A stretch of 38,007 bases of DNA from NCBI RefSeq assembly GCF_001570765.1, contig NZ_BCSH01000065.1, positions 1 through 38,007 on the forward strand, written 5' to 3'. This document shows, one piece after another, positions 16,549-24,364 of the stretch. A program made the translations under genes and the position numbers. Source of the DNA: Nocardiopsis listeri NBRC 13360 (GTDB lineage: Bacteria > Actinomycetota > Actinomycetes > Streptosporangiales > Streptosporangiaceae). Numbering within the stretch: the first letter of the stretch is position 1; each line of letters begins with the position of its first letter. The notes under the pieces were generated by a model. The model saw nothing but the letters and a program-made list of their open reading frames with translations. It was not told the DNA's origin and made no database searches.

Positions 16549-17646
16549 ATGTCCGGTTTCACACTCGACGAGGTCAGGGCCCGCACCCTCAAGGAGCGCG
16601 ATTCCTGGTGGACCGTGTACCTGGTGGACCCGATCGCGGTCCGGCTGGTCCGCTTCTTCGCCAACCGCACCTCCATCACCCCGAACCAGCTGACGGTGGT
16701 CGCGCTCTTCCTCGGGCTGGGCGCCGCCGTGTGTTTCGCGTTCGGGTACTGGCCGCTGCTCATTCTGGGCGCCGCGCTGTACTACGTGTGCTTCCTCGTG
16801 GACTGCGTCGACGGCAAACTGGCCCGACTCACCGACACCGAGACGATCTTCGGGGCCTGGATGGACTACGTGTCCGACCGGTTCCGGGTGCTCGTGTGCG
16901 TGGTCGCGCTGATGGGCGGCCAGTACCGGGAGACCGGGCACGTGGCGTTCGTCTGGTTCGCGTTGGTCGTGGTCTTCCTGGACATGCTGCGCTACCTGAA
17001 CGCCCTGCAGGTGTACAAGGTGCGGCGGGAGATGCGTTCGCACCTGGCGGCGGCGTTGGAGCGCGCTCGGGCGACCCTGTCGATGCTGGATCCCGCGGGC
17101 GACGACACGGGTGCGGCGACCGGTCGCGGTGGCCGCACGATGAGCGATGGTGGCGAGCAGGCGGTTCTGCGGCATGGCATCGGCGTGTTGGAGCAGATTC
17201 TGCGCAGCCAGAACGAGAGGGAGGCGCGCAACCAGCGCACGGCCGGCAAGCAGCCGGACCTGACCCTTCCCAAGGTCGACCTGCACCAGGAATTCCGGTC
17301 GCGTTTCCCCTGGTATCAGCGGTTCTGGGCGGCGTTGAACGCCCGCCGCATCCGCACCCACCTGGTGGGCGGCATCGAGTTCCAGGTGGCCGTCTTCGTG
17401 GTCGCGCCGGTGGCCACGGTTCTGTTCGGTCCGCCCGTGATCGGCTGGATCACGGCCTTTGTGGGCGTTTTGCTGCTCGCCTTCGAGATCGCCATCATCT
17501 ATAAACTGTGGTTGTCCACGCGGGACTTCTTCCGTGTGGTCGACGGAATCGATGGCGCGCTGAGATTCTCCGGTCCGTCCGACGGCGCGGAGGAACAGGG
17601 CCGGGACACCGGCTCGGACTCGGGCTCTCAGACAATCGTGCGCTAG
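16549..17646 (+). CDS. CDP-alcohol phosphatidyltransferase family membrane protein
   Basis: 365 residues. The complete family signature D-x2-DG-x2-AR-x8-G-x3-D-x3-D is present as DCVDGKLAR ... GAWMDYVSD, with Asp85, Asp88, Asp106 and Asp110 binding the metal and CDP group. Several membrane segments precede and follow it. Unusually, a polar, charged stretch of roughly 100 residues (about 165-265) separates the catalytic half from a C-terminal pair of hydrophobic segments (VAVFVVAPVATVLFG and WITAFVGVLLLAFEIAIIY). The enzyme would transfer a phospho-alcohol from a CDP-activated donor to an acceptor in the membrane, but donor and acceptor cannot be deduced. The DUF3618 gene follows 16 bases later. 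Confidence 0.88.
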   Translation: MSGFTLDEVRARTLKERDSWWTVYLVDPIAVRLVRFFANRTSITPNQLTVVALFLGLGAAVCFAFGYWPLLILGAALYYVCFLVDCVDGKLARLTDTETIFGAWMDYVSDRFRVLVCVVALMGGQYRETGHVAFVWFALVVVFLDMLRYLNALQVYKVRREMRSHLAAALERARATLSMLDPAGDDTGAATGRGGRTMSDGGEQAVLRHGIGVLEQILRSQNEREARNQRTAGKQPDLTLPKVDLHQEFRSRFPWYQRFWAALNARRIRTHLVGGIEFQVAVFVVAPVATVLFGPPVIGWITAFVGVLLLAFEIAIIYKLWLSTRDFFRVVDGIDGALRFSGPSDGAEEQGRDTGSDSGSQTIVR

Positions 17647-17662
17647 TGGAGAGAGGCACTCA

Positions 17663-18061
17663 ATGACGGCAGGCGACACCGCACCGCGCCAGACCGCCGC
17701 CGAGGTCCAGGCCGAGATCGAGCGCGAGCAGCGCCGGTTGGCCGAGACCTTGGACGAACTCGGTGTGCAGGCTCGACCCGCCAACATCGCCCGACGCCAG
17801 GTCGACAAGGTCAAGGAACGCGGTACGCGACTCCTCGACGAGGCCCGTGCGCTGGTGGTCGGTGGCGGAGCGGTCCGGGTGGAGAGCCACCTGGTGCATC
17901 CCGAAGAGGGCAGCATCGTGGTCAAGGGCGACGACAAGGTGGTGACCACCTACCAGTCGCGCGGTCAGCTGCCTCCCGAGGCGCTGATCCTGGCGGCCGG
18001 GGTGGGCGCGGTCATCGCCGTGGGCGTGGTGGCCTGGGCGGTCCGCCGCAAGCGGAAGTAG
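17663..18061 (+). CDS. DUF3618 membrane-anchored protein
   Basis: 132 residues. The N-terminal helix TAAEVQAEIEREQRRLAETLDELG is the DUF3618 signature. A basic helix and a beta-rich middle (VRVESHLVHPEEGSIVVKGDDKVVTTY) follow, then one transmembrane segment at about 107-126 and a basic tail RRKRK. The basic tail predicts a cytoplasmic C-terminus. The function of DUF3618 is unknown. ATG 17663 follows GAGAGAGGC, 16 bases after the phosphotransferase gene, suggesting one operon. Confidence 0.85.
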   Translation: MTAGDTAPRQTAAEVQAEIEREQRRLAETLDELGVQARPANIARRQVDKVKERGTRLLDEARALVVGGGAVRVESHLVHPEEGSIVVKGDDKVVTTYQSRGQLPPEALILAAGVGAVIAVGVVAWAVRRKRK

Positions 18062-18089
18062 GTTCCCGGCCCCCGAGAACGCTGGGACG

Positions 18090-18116
18090 GGGCCCGCGCG
18101 TAGGCCGCGCGGGCCC
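18090..18116. terminator. Hairpin between converging DUF3618 and racemase/aldolase genes
   Basis: A perfect 11-bp stem GGGCCCGCGCG / CGCGCGGGCCC has a 5-base loop TAGGC. It lies in the 81-base gap between two convergent genes and could terminate both. Confidence 0.75.
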
Positions 18117-18142
18117 ATCCCGTGTCCGGTGGAGCCCGTGCC

Positions 18143-19375
18143 TCACAGGAAGGTGCGTCCCTCGCCACGGTAGGTGGGGACCGAACCCTCGTAGGCGCCA
18201 CTGTCGGAGTCGATCAGGTGCAGGGTGTCGAAGCGCTCGCACAGTTCGCCGGCCTTGGCGTGGCGCATCCAGACCCGATCGCCGACGGACAGACCACGAG
18301 CGGCCTCGCCGATCAGCGGGGTCTGCACCTCACCGGCACCCTCGGTCGCCGTGTAGGAAAGACCCTCGGGCAGGTACGGCACGGGCGGACGGTGCGCGTC
18401 GGTCGGCCCCGAGGCGGGATAGCCGCCGCCCAGGACGGTGACCACGCCGGGCGCGGGGCGTCGCACGACCGGCAACGCGAACAGCGCTGCGGGTCTGCCC
18501 TGGAATGACCGGTACTGGTCGAACAGGTGCGGTTGGTACAGACCCGAACCCGCGGCCAGCTCGGTCACGGCCTTCTCGCGTCCGGTGGTGTGCAGACTGC
18601 CGGTACCACCGCCGTTGACGAAGCGCAGCGGGGCCACGGCGCGGACCGCGCGGGTGATGGCGGCCCGGCGCCTGGCCAGTTCGATGGCGGAACGGCGCTG
18701 CACCACGCGCAGGATCCTCCCGTAGAGGGGCCTGCCGGGAGGCGCGTCGCCCAGCCCGGCGATCTGTCCCTCGTAGGCCATGACACCGTCGAGTTCCAGT
18801 TCGGGACGCGCGACCACGGCGCGGGCCAGCTCCCGGGCCTGTTCCGGGGTGCGGACGGGGGAGCGGTAGGAGCCGATCCGCAGGTTCGATCCCAGCGGCT
18901 GCCAACTGGTGTCGATGTCCAGGCACACGCGGATCCGGGGAGCGCCGGCGCCGTGGTCGGCAGCTCGGACGGCGGTGACTATGAGGTCCAGGTGCGCGGT
19001 GTCGTCGACCATCAGGGTGATGGCGCGGGCGGCGGCGCGGTCTTGGACGAGTTCGGCCAGGGCAGGGCGGTCCGCGGTGGGGTAGGCGACGAGGATGTCG
19101 TCGCTCAGGTGGGGATCGGCCCGGGCCAGCCAGAGGGCCTCGGGCAGGGTGAAGGCCATGATCCCGGCGTATCCGGGCAGTTCGAGGGTTCGGCGCAGGA
19201 GTTCGCGGCTGCGTACGGACTTGCTGGCGACGCGGATGGGGCGGCCGTGTGCGCGCCGCGTCAGGTCGGCGGCGTTGGCGCGGAAGGCGGCCAGGTCGAC
19301 CATGGCGAAGGGTGCCTGGAGCTCCCGGGTGGCGGCCTCGTACTTCTCACGCGGGCTTGTCATGGAATCGAGCAT
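18143..19375 (-). CDS. PLP-dependent amino acid racemase/aldolase/deaminase-type enzyme (fold type III)
   Basis: 410 residues from ATG 19375, or 406 from ATG 19363. The N-terminal half is an alanine-racemase-like TIM barrel. PFAMVDLAAFRANAADL leads to the PLP lysine, Lys52 in RVASKSVRS. LDIDTSWQPLGSNLRIG and FVNGGGTGSLHTT contribute the cofactor pocket. The C-terminal domain ends with GDRVWMRHAKAGELCERFD. Its histidine and cysteine sit where D-threonine aldolase and D-serine dehydratase relatives bind a metal. The annotation amino acid deaminase/aldolase fits; the actual substrate, perhaps a D-hydroxy amino acid, is not determined by sequence. It stands alone, diverging from purU. Confidence 0.85.
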   Translation of the reverse strand: MLDSMTSPREKYEAATRELQAPFAMVDLAAFRANAADLTRRAHGRPIRVASKSVRSRELLRRTLELPGYAGIMAFTLPEALWLARADPHLSDDILVAYPTADRPALAELVQDRAAARAITLMVDDTAHLDLIVTAVRAADHGAGAPRIRVCLDIDTSWQPLGSNLRIGSYRSPVRTPEQARELARAVVARPELELDGVMAYEGQIAGLGDAPPGRPLYGRILRVVQRRSAIELARRRAAITRAVRAVAPLRFVNGGGTGSLHTTGREKAVTELAAGSGLYQPHLFDQYRSFQGRPAALFALPVVRRPAPGVVTVLGGGYPASGPTDAHRPPVPYLPEGLSYTATEGAGEVQTPLIGEAARGLSVGDRVWMRHAKAGELCERFDTLHLIDSDSGAYEGSVPTYRGEGRTFL

Positions 19376-19542
19376 GCCAGAACGTGAATCTCTTTCATAT
19401 TGTCCGAGGGGGCCGATCTGCGGGCTCGTGCGTACCCGCAGGTGACATGGGATACGTCCGGAACGACCCCGAGGAGCGAAGGCCCTGGATATCCTGGATC
19501 GTCAGGCTGTTCGGCCGACGACCTTCGGGAGTGCTTTCTTCG

Positions 19543-20430
19543 ATGAGCGAGCGTGAGTACGTTCTGACCCTGTCCTGTCCCGACAGCCGGGGCATCGTGG
19601 CGGGGGTGGCCAACCTTCTGTCCGACCACGGATGCAACATCACGGAGAGCCAGCAGTACGGTGACCACTACACCGGACGGTTCTTCCTGAGAATGCAGTT
19701 CATGGCCGAGGACGGCGGTTCGGGTGCCACTGGCGAGGACGTCCTGCGCGGTGCCTTCGCGGCCCTGTCCGGGGACTTCGGGCGAGGTGCGGACGGGGCG
19801 TTCGTCGAGTGGAGCCTGCAGGCCCGGGACGTGCGTCCGCGCATGATCGTGATGGTGTCCAAGTTCGGACACTGCCTCAACGACCTGCTCTACCGACAGC
19901 GCAGCGGCCTGCTCGACATCGACATCGCGGCGGTGGTCTCCAACCACCCGGACCTGGAGTTCCTCGCCGACTCCTACGGAGTGGACTTCCACCACCTGCC
20001 GGTGACCCCGCGGACCAAGGGCGAGCAGGAGCGCAGAATCCTGGAGCTGGTCGACTCCTACGACGTCGACCTGGTGGTGCTGGCCCGTTACATGCAGGTG
20101 CTCTCCGAGCAGCTGTGCGCGAAGATGTCCGGTCGCATCATCAACATCCACCACTCCTTCCTCCCGAGCTTCAAGGGTGCCCGCCCCTACCACCAGGCGC
20201 ACTCGCGCGGTGTGAAGCTGATCGGTGCCACCGCCCACTACGTCACCGCCGACCTGGACGAGGGACCGATCATCGAGCAGGAGGTCTCCCGGGTCGATCA
20301 CACCCACAGCCCGGAGCAGCTCACCGCGATCGGTAGCGACCTTGAGTCGGTGGCGTTGTCGCGGGCCGTGAACTGGCACGCCCAGCGGCGGGTTCTTCTC
20401 AACGGGGACAAGACGGTCATCTTCGACTGA
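19543..20430 (+). CDS. purU: Formyltetrahydrofolate deformylase PurU
   Basis: 295 residues, ATG at 19543 with GGGAG about ten bases upstream. An N-terminal ACT domain (residues 1-80, REYVLTLSCPDSRGIVAGVA) is followed by a formyltransferase-like catalytic domain. Its hallmarks are VSKFGHCLNDLLYR, the Asn-His catalytic region NIHHSFLPSFKGARPYHQA and the aspartate in DLDEGPIIEQ. It hydrolyses 10-formyl-THF to formate and THF, balancing one-carbon pools. That complements the glycine cleavage and GlyA genes about 8 kb further on. A canonical terminator follows. Confidence 0.96.
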   Translation: MSEREYVLTLSCPDSRGIVAGVANLLSDHGCNITESQQYGDHYTGRFFLRMQFMAEDGGSGATGEDVLRGAFAALSGDFGRGADGAFVEWSLQARDVRPRMIVMVSKFGHCLNDLLYRQRSGLLDIDIAAVVSNHPDLEFLADSYGVDFHHLPVTPRTKGEQERRILELVDSYDVDLVVLARYMQVLSEQLCAKMSGRIINIHHSFLPSFKGARPYHQAHSRGVKLIGATAHYVTADLDEGPIIEQEVSRVDHTHSPEQLTAIGSDLESVALSRAVNWHAQRRVLLNGDKTVIFD

Positions 20431-20449
20431 CCGGAGAATTGATTTTCGG

Positions 20450-20489
20450 ACGCCAGGGGTACCGACCGGTACCCCTGGCGTTCTTCTTG
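20450..20489 (+). terminator. Intrinsic terminator of purU
   Basis: A perfect 14-bp stem (20450-20463 with 20468-20481) has loop GACC. It is followed by TTCTTCTT, one of the few hairpins here with a pyrimidine/U-rich tail. Confidence 0.88.
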
Positions 20490-20576
20490 CTCGGAACAGG
20501 GTTCCCTGGGCTGGGTTTGGGGCAAGGATGGTGAGACCATGACCCTCCCGACCTGCAAAGCATAGCTTTAAGTGTC

Positions 20577-20605
20577 TTGGTGGCTACGAAGAGTGCCTAT
20601 ATGGT
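20577..20605 (+). promoter_or_regulatory. Weak candidate promoter of the csbD/Asp23 cluster
   Basis: TTGGTG (20577-20582), 17 bases, then TATGGT (20600-20605) gives a partial sigma-70-like match about 100 bases upstream of csbD. I looked for a SigB-like GNNT/GGGTA pair in 20490-20704 and found none with correct spacing. Confidence 0.3.
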
Positions 20606-20704
20606 GTGATGAGGTCGAATCACCGCGACCCCCGCACATCGGCGAGGTCGTGGCGTTTCGGTCCACACGCCCTGAGCCGTACGGGCTCAAACCAGGGGAG
20701 AAAA

Positions 20705-20908
20705 ATGGGCAAGCACTTCGACGACGCGGTCGGCAAGGGCAAGGAGGCCGTCGGTAAGGCCACCGGCGACCACGGCACCGAGGCCGAGGGCAAGGTCGAC
20801 CAGGCCAAGTCCGAGGCCAAGGACACCACGGACAAGCTCAAGGACAAGGCGGAGGACACCATCGGGTCCACGGGCGACAAGATCAAGAACGTCTTCAAAC
20901 GCGACTAG
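20705..20908 (+). CDS. CsbD family stress protein
   Basis: 67 residues, ATG at 20705 with a strong AGGGGAGAAAA site. It is short, hydrophilic and lysine/glutamate/glycine-rich: VGKGKEAVGKATGDHGTEAEGK, then KDKAEDTIGSTGDKIKNVF. These are the hallmarks of CsbD, a small general-stress protein of SigB regulons whose biochemical role is unknown. It lies 51 bases upstream of the Asp23 cluster, and the two may share a stress-responsive transcript. Confidence 0.88.
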   Translation: MGKHFDDAVGKGKEAVGKATGDHGTEAEGKVDQAKSEAKDTTDKLKDKAEDTIGSTGDKIKNVFKRD

Positions 20909-20959
20909 CGCGTCTCGAACGAACGTTCAGAACGGTTTGCACACTGCGTAGGGGGACCA

Positions 20960-21424
20960 GTGTCGGACATGAAGACCCAGTCCACGGTGCCGAGCGCCCG
21001 CGAATCCGGCGGTAAGCGTGAGGGCGGCGGACAGGGACACACCCAGATCGCCGACGGTGTCGTAGCCAAGATCGCCGGCATGGCCGCGAGAGAGATCGGC
21101 GGAGTCCACGCCATGGGTGGTGGCACCGCACGCATGGTCGGAGCCGTGCGCGATGCCGTGAGCGGGGGAGGCGCCTCCGGAACGGTCGCGCAGGGTGTCT
21201 CGGTCGAGGTCGGTGAACGCCAGGCGGCCGTCGACATCGATCTCGTCGTCGAGTACGGCGCCGCCATCCAGGACCTGGCGGCCGCGGTGCGCCGCAACGT
21301 CACCAACGCGGTCGAGCGGATGACCGGGCTCGAGGTGACCGAGATCAACATCAAGGTGGACGACATCCACCTGCCGGAGGACGACTCCTCCGACAACGGC
21401 GACTCCGAGCCCAGGGTCCAGTAG
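20960..21424 (+). CDS. Asp23/Gls24 family envelope stress protein (first copy)
   Basis: 154 residues, GTG at 20960 after GGGGGACCA. After a disordered, basic N-terminus comes the Asp23 domain (about 27-140): TQIADGVVAKIAGMAAREIGGVHAMGG, SVEVGERQAAVDIDLVVEYG, then VRRNVTNAVERMTGLEVTEINIKVDDI. Asp23 proteins are cytoplasmic and in Firmicutes are held at the membrane by AmaP, which is encoded at the end of this cluster. This is the canonical full-length member of the group. Confidence 0.92.
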   Translation: MSDMKTQSTVPSARESGGKREGGGQGHTQIADGVVAKIAGMAAREIGGVHAMGGGTARMVGAVRDAVSGGGASGTVAQGVSVEVGERQAAVDIDLVVEYGAAIQDLAAAVRRNVTNAVERMTGLEVTEINIKVDDIHLPEDDSSDNGDSEPRVQ

Positions 21425-21426
21425 CC

Positions 21427-21744
21427 ATGGCCGGTGGCCGGACACCCGACCGGATCGCGCGGGAGATCGTCGAAGAACTGGTCCGTTTCCCCGACGTGGT
21501 CGAACCGTCCTCAGGGTCCTTCGGGACCCTGAGCACCGCCGCGCTGGGTGGCCGGATCAGCGGCGTCGCGGTGCGTGAGGATCACATCGAGGTCGGAGTG
21601 GTGGTCAGGTACGGGCGTCCGTTGCCGGAGATCGCCACCGAGATCCGTCGGGGCCTGACTCCGCTGGCCGGCGGCCGCGTCGTCCACGTGTCCGTGGAGG
21701 ACGTGGTCGCCGGGTTGGGCGACGGAGTACGCGCGACCGGCTGA
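21427..21744 (+). CDS. Small Asp23-cluster protein
   Basis: 105 residues, ATG two bases after the preceding stop. It begins with a helix RIAREIVEELVRFPDVVEPS. A compact domain follows with VAVREDHIEVGVVVRYGRPLPEIATEIRRGL and a closing VVHVSVEDVVAGL. The beta-strand then EIATEIRR pattern resembles a shortened Asp23 fold, so it is probably a divergent family member. No separate function is known. Confidence 0.75.
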   Translation: MAGGRTPDRIAREIVEELVRFPDVVEPSSGSFGTLSTAALGGRISGVAVREDHIEVGVVVRYGRPLPEIATEIRRGLTPLAGGRVVHVSVEDVVAGLGDGVRATG

Positions 21745-21785
21745 ACACCGATCGAAAGGCAGGGCGTTTGATGAGAGGGGAAGCC

Positions 21786-21959
21786 ATGTGGCCCATCGTT
21801 GGACTGTCCTACGGGACCGTACTGGGGCTGGCGGCGGCGTTCGGCGGGTTCCCCGCCTTCGCGCTGGTCCTGGTCTTGGGCCTGGTCGGATTCGTCGCCG
21901 GTCGGGCGATGGAGGGTGAACTCGACCTGGCCGAGATGTTCACGCGGCGTTCGGCCTAG
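21786..21959 (+). CDS. DUF2273-like small membrane protein
   Basis: 57 residues from ATG 21786, chosen because GAGGGG lies five bases before it. ATG 21771 and TTG 21768 in the same frame lack such a site. It has two hydrophobic stretches, WPIVGLSYGTVLGLAAAFGG and FALVLVLGLVGFVAG, followed by GRAMEGELDLAEMF. The GR-x-EG-LDL ending is typical of DUF2273, which accompanies Asp23 and AmaP genes in many Gram-positive genomes. Confidence 0.8.
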   Translation: MWPIVGLSYGTVLGLAAAFGGFPAFALVLVLGLVGFVAGRAMEGELDLAEMFTRRSA

Positions 21960-21972
21960 ACGGGGAGTGAAC

Positions 21973-22341
21973 GTGGTCGGGGTGCGAAGCGACACGGTTC
22001 CTCAACACAAGGTGCCGGGCCCACGGAGCGAGTCGAGCGGCAGCCGGGCTCGCACGCGTGATCCCGGGGGGCGCGTCGACATCCCGGGATCCGTCATAGA
22101 GAAGGCCGCGAGCAAGGCCACCGGTGAGGTCTCCGGTGCCCGGGCCGCCCGTTCCCGGTCGGCCCGGGCGAGTGTGAGTGGAGAGGTGGTCCTGCTACGG
22201 CTTCGGGTCGACGTGGACTATCCACGATCGGTCACCCGGGTGGCCGGCGCCGTGCGCGAGCACGTCAAGGACCGGATCGAGCGGATCACCGGCAAACAGG
22301 TCCACCACATCGACATAGAGATCGCGGAGTTGGTGCGATGA
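21973..22341 (+). CDS. Asp23/Gls24 family protein (second copy)
   Basis: 122 residues from GTG 21973, which has GGGGAG five bases upstream; GTG 21967 is too close to that site. A basic, serine-rich, disordered N-terminus precedes the Asp23-type core: GRVDIPGSVIEKAASKATGEV, VVLLRLRVDVDYPRSVTRVAGAVREHV, KDRIERITGKQVHHIDIEIAEL. The core is shorter than in the first copy and lacks the glycine-rich loop there. The stop overlaps the next ATG (ATGA). Confidence 0.8.
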   Translation: MVGVRSDTVPQHKVPGPRSESSGSRARTRDPGGRVDIPGSVIEKAASKATGEVSGARAARSRSARASVSGEVVLLRLRVDVDYPRSVTRVAGAVREHVKDRIERITGKQVHHIDIEIAELVR

Positions 22342-22943
22342 CCACCGTGGAAGAGGCGCTCGGCCGTCCGGCCCAGAGCGTGGACCGCCGAGCCAGGCGG
22401 GTCGCAGTCCACACCTTCCGGCCACGTCGTTCGTGGCCCGCGGTGATCACCGGGTTCTTGGTCCTGGCGGTGGCGGTGGTCGCCGCGGCCGAGGTCATCG
22501 CCGCGCTCGCGGGCAACCCGTTGCGGCTCTTCCCGGTGGGCGCGGCCACCGACTACGCGGCCACCACCACCTGGTCCGAGCCCTCGGTCCAGATCGCTTC
22601 GGCGGTGCTGGCGCTGATCGGGCTGGCGCTGATCGTGGTGGCGCTGGCCCCGGGACGGAGCCGATGGACCGCGCTGCGCACCGACGACCCCGCTCTCGTG
22701 GTGGGGCTTACCCGCCCGGCGCTGCGTCGCGCGGTGGCAGCCGCCGCCCAGGAGGTCAGTGGGGTCGACAACGCACACGTCACGGTGCGCGGCAACAGGC
22801 TTCGCGTCCACGTGCGCACCGGGATGCGCGATGCGGGCGACCTGCCCACCGAGGTGACCCGGTCAGTGGAGCGACGACTGCAGGAGCTGGCTCCGCTGCG
22901 CAGCATGCGGATCGTCACGAACGTTCGATACGCGGAAGGTTAG
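22338..22943 (+). CDS. DUF6286-like two-TM protein of the Asp23 cluster
   Basis: 201 residues, translationally coupled to the previous gene by ATGA. A cytoplasmic, arginine-rich N-terminus is followed by TM1 at about 34-57 (AVITGFLVLAVAVVAAAEVI), an external loop, TM2 at about 85-105, and then a soluble C-terminal domain of about 95 residues. This domain repeats the Asp23-like strand-helix logic (VDNAHVTVRGNRLRVHVRTGM, VTRSVERRLQELAPLRSMRI). It is a membrane-tethered relative of its neighbours, assigned on architecture; the family number is from memory. Confidence 0.72.
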   Translation: MTTVEEALGRPAQSVDRRARRVAVHTFRPRRSWPAVITGFLVLAVAVVAAAEVIAALAGNPLRLFPVGAATDYAATTTWSEPSVQIASAVLALIGLALIVVALAPGRSRWTALRTDDPALVVGLTRPALRRAVAAAAQEVSGVDNAHVTVRGNRLRVHVRTGMRDAGDLPTEVTRSVERRLQELAPLRSMRIVTNVRYAEG

Positions 22944-22945
22944 CG

Positions 22946-23536
22946 ATGGCGCGCGACAGATACCGCAGGTCGGCCCGGGGTAATCGCCTGGGCCTGGTGA
23001 TCGTCGGGACTTTGCTGCTCGCGGCCGGCGCGGCGGCCCTCGCGGCCGGGCAGGGACTCTTCGGTTCGGGGCCGGCCGGCGAACCCCTGCTGAGCGACAC
23101 CGCCAGAGGGATCCTGGCCGGTCAGTGGGTCCCCTACGTGGCCGTGGCGGTGGCCTTCGTCGCCGGGTTCCTGGCCCTTCGCTGGTTGTTGGTGCAGGGC
23201 ATGAACGACACGGTGAGCCGCCTGTATCTGGACCGAGGCGACGAGGGCAACGTGGAGATGTCGGAGAGCGCGGCCCGCGGCGCCCTCGAACAGGAGGTCG
23301 CCGAGTATCCAGGAGTGCGCCGGGCCAAGGCGCGCCTGACCGAGTCCGGCGAGGAACCACACCTGCGGTTGGCGCTCACCCTGGACGAGGACGCGGACGT
23401 GGCGCGGGTGTGGCACCGGGTTCGTGAGGAGGCGCTCGCCAACCTGAGGTCCTCGCTCGACCTGGAGAGCGTTCCGGCGGTCATCCGGATGTCGATGACG
23501 GCTCCGGCCAAGAACCCCCGTCGCGTCCTGGCCTGA
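22946..23536 (+). CDS. amaP: AmaP-like alkaline shock anchoring protein
   Basis: 196 residues, ATG two bases after the previous stop, with GGAAGG upstream. TM1 spans about 14-35 and TM2 about 61-83, followed by a cytoplasmic domain. That domain includes VEMSESAARGALEQEVAEYPGVRRAKARLTESG and HLRLALTLDEDADVARVWHRVREEALANLR. This matches AmaP, which fixes Asp23 to the membrane in staphylococci. As last gene of the cluster it supplies the anchor for the soluble Asp23 proteins encoded upstream; the direct interaction here is inferred. Confidence 0.82.
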   Translation: MARDRYRRSARGNRLGLVIVGTLLLAAGAAALAAGQGLFGSGPAGEPLLSDTARGILAGQWVPYVAVAVAFVAGFLALRWLLVQGMNDTVSRLYLDRGDEGNVEMSESAARGALEQEVAEYPGVRRAKARLTESGEEPHLRLALTLDEDADVARVWHRVREEALANLRSSLDLESVPAVIRMSMTAPAKNPRRVLA

Positions 23537-23566
23537 CCGGGCACGAAGGCCCGGGCCGGAAAAGGG

Positions 23567-23605
23567 CGGGTCTGGTGGCGAGCGGTGCTCGAGCCACCAG
23601 ACCCG
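23567..23605. terminator. Strong hairpin between amaP and the defence-like module
   Basis: A perfect 13-bp stem (23567-23579 with 23593-23605) contains a nested GAGC-GGT-GCTC mini-hairpin in the loop. It lies between convergent genes and may terminate both. Confidence 0.8.
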
Positions 23606-23725
23606 GGGTGACGACCGTGGACCGGCGAACGGGTGGAAGCGCTCGAGCCAGGCCCTTGGCCGTGCCCTCCGTACAACCCGCTTCGGCCCCGATCCATTCC
23701 CGCCGAGGTCGACGGACGCCGCCGG

Positions 23726-24364
23726 TCACGGATCGGGTATTGGAACGGGAACCCGGCCGGAGAACAGCATGGGAGCCAAGGTGTCGTGCAGTTCAGCGGT
23801 GGTCCTGCTGATTTCCGAGTGCAGACGGACCTTGTCGTCCAGTGCCTGGAGGGAGACCCCGATCGCACGCTGAGTGTGCAGAGGCGGTAGCGATGTGGGG
23901 AGTGAACCCAGGGTGTTCACCGTGATCGACTTGACCGTACTTCCAGAGATGTGTCTGTTGATCCAGTGCCCAACCGTGGGCAGAGTGAGGTAATGCACCA
24001 GGTAGGTCGGGTCCACACGGTCGGAAGGACGGATCCGAATCAGTTGGGTACTGTACATCCACCCTGATTGTTCGGGAATGACGAGGGCGAACCGACCGAG
24101 TGTCCCGGTTCTCGTGCCGACGACATCTCCCGGTTCGAGCCGATACCGTCGTAGCCGCTCAGCGGTGGAGACCGCCAAGTGGACCAGACCGGAGTCCGAT
24201 ACCCGCCGGTCCAAGATGTTCCCGGGCCTGACCAACGGAGTACCTTCTTCGAGGAACTCCCGGGAGGGCAGGCTCGCCCCGGAGGGGCCCGCCTGGAGCT
24301 CGCACACCTCGTCCAAGCGGTACTCGCCCCAGCCCTTGGCTCCCGATTCGCTCAGGGAATCCAC
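23726..24364 (-). CDS. hsdS: Type I restriction specificity (HsdS)-like protein with a single TRD
   Basis: 212 residues, about half the usual HsdS length. It has one target-recognition domain: GWGEYRLDEVCELQAGPSG, LVRPGNILDRRVS, the SGSTVKSITVNTLGSLPTSLPPL boundary region, and a helix (TQRAIGVSLQALDDKVRLHSEISRT). It ends LAPMLFSGRV, as HsdS proteins do. Half-size S subunits can dimerise to recognise a palindromic bipartite site. The start at 24364 overlaps the methylase end by 13 bases, so the two are translated together. It would provide DNA target specificity. Confidence 0.85.
   Translation of the reverse strand: MDSLSESGAKGWGEYRLDEVCELQAGPSGASLPSREFLEEGTPLVRPGNILDRRVSDSGLVHLAVSTAERLRRYRLEPGDVVGTRTGTLGRFALVIPEQSGWMYSTQLIRIRPSDRVDPTYLVHYLTLPTVGHWINRHISGSTVKSITVNTLGSLPTSLPPLHTQRAIGVSLQALDDKVRLHSEISRTTAELHDTLAPMLFSGRVPVPIPDP

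Noticed and set aside
16372..17949. A 525-codon open frame antisense to the CDP-alcohol phosphotransferase gene
   Set aside because: It lies opposite a gene with an intact catalytic signature; long antisense frames are expected in high-GC DNA because the GC-rich wobble of the true gene removes stop codons. The product is low-complexity with no domain.
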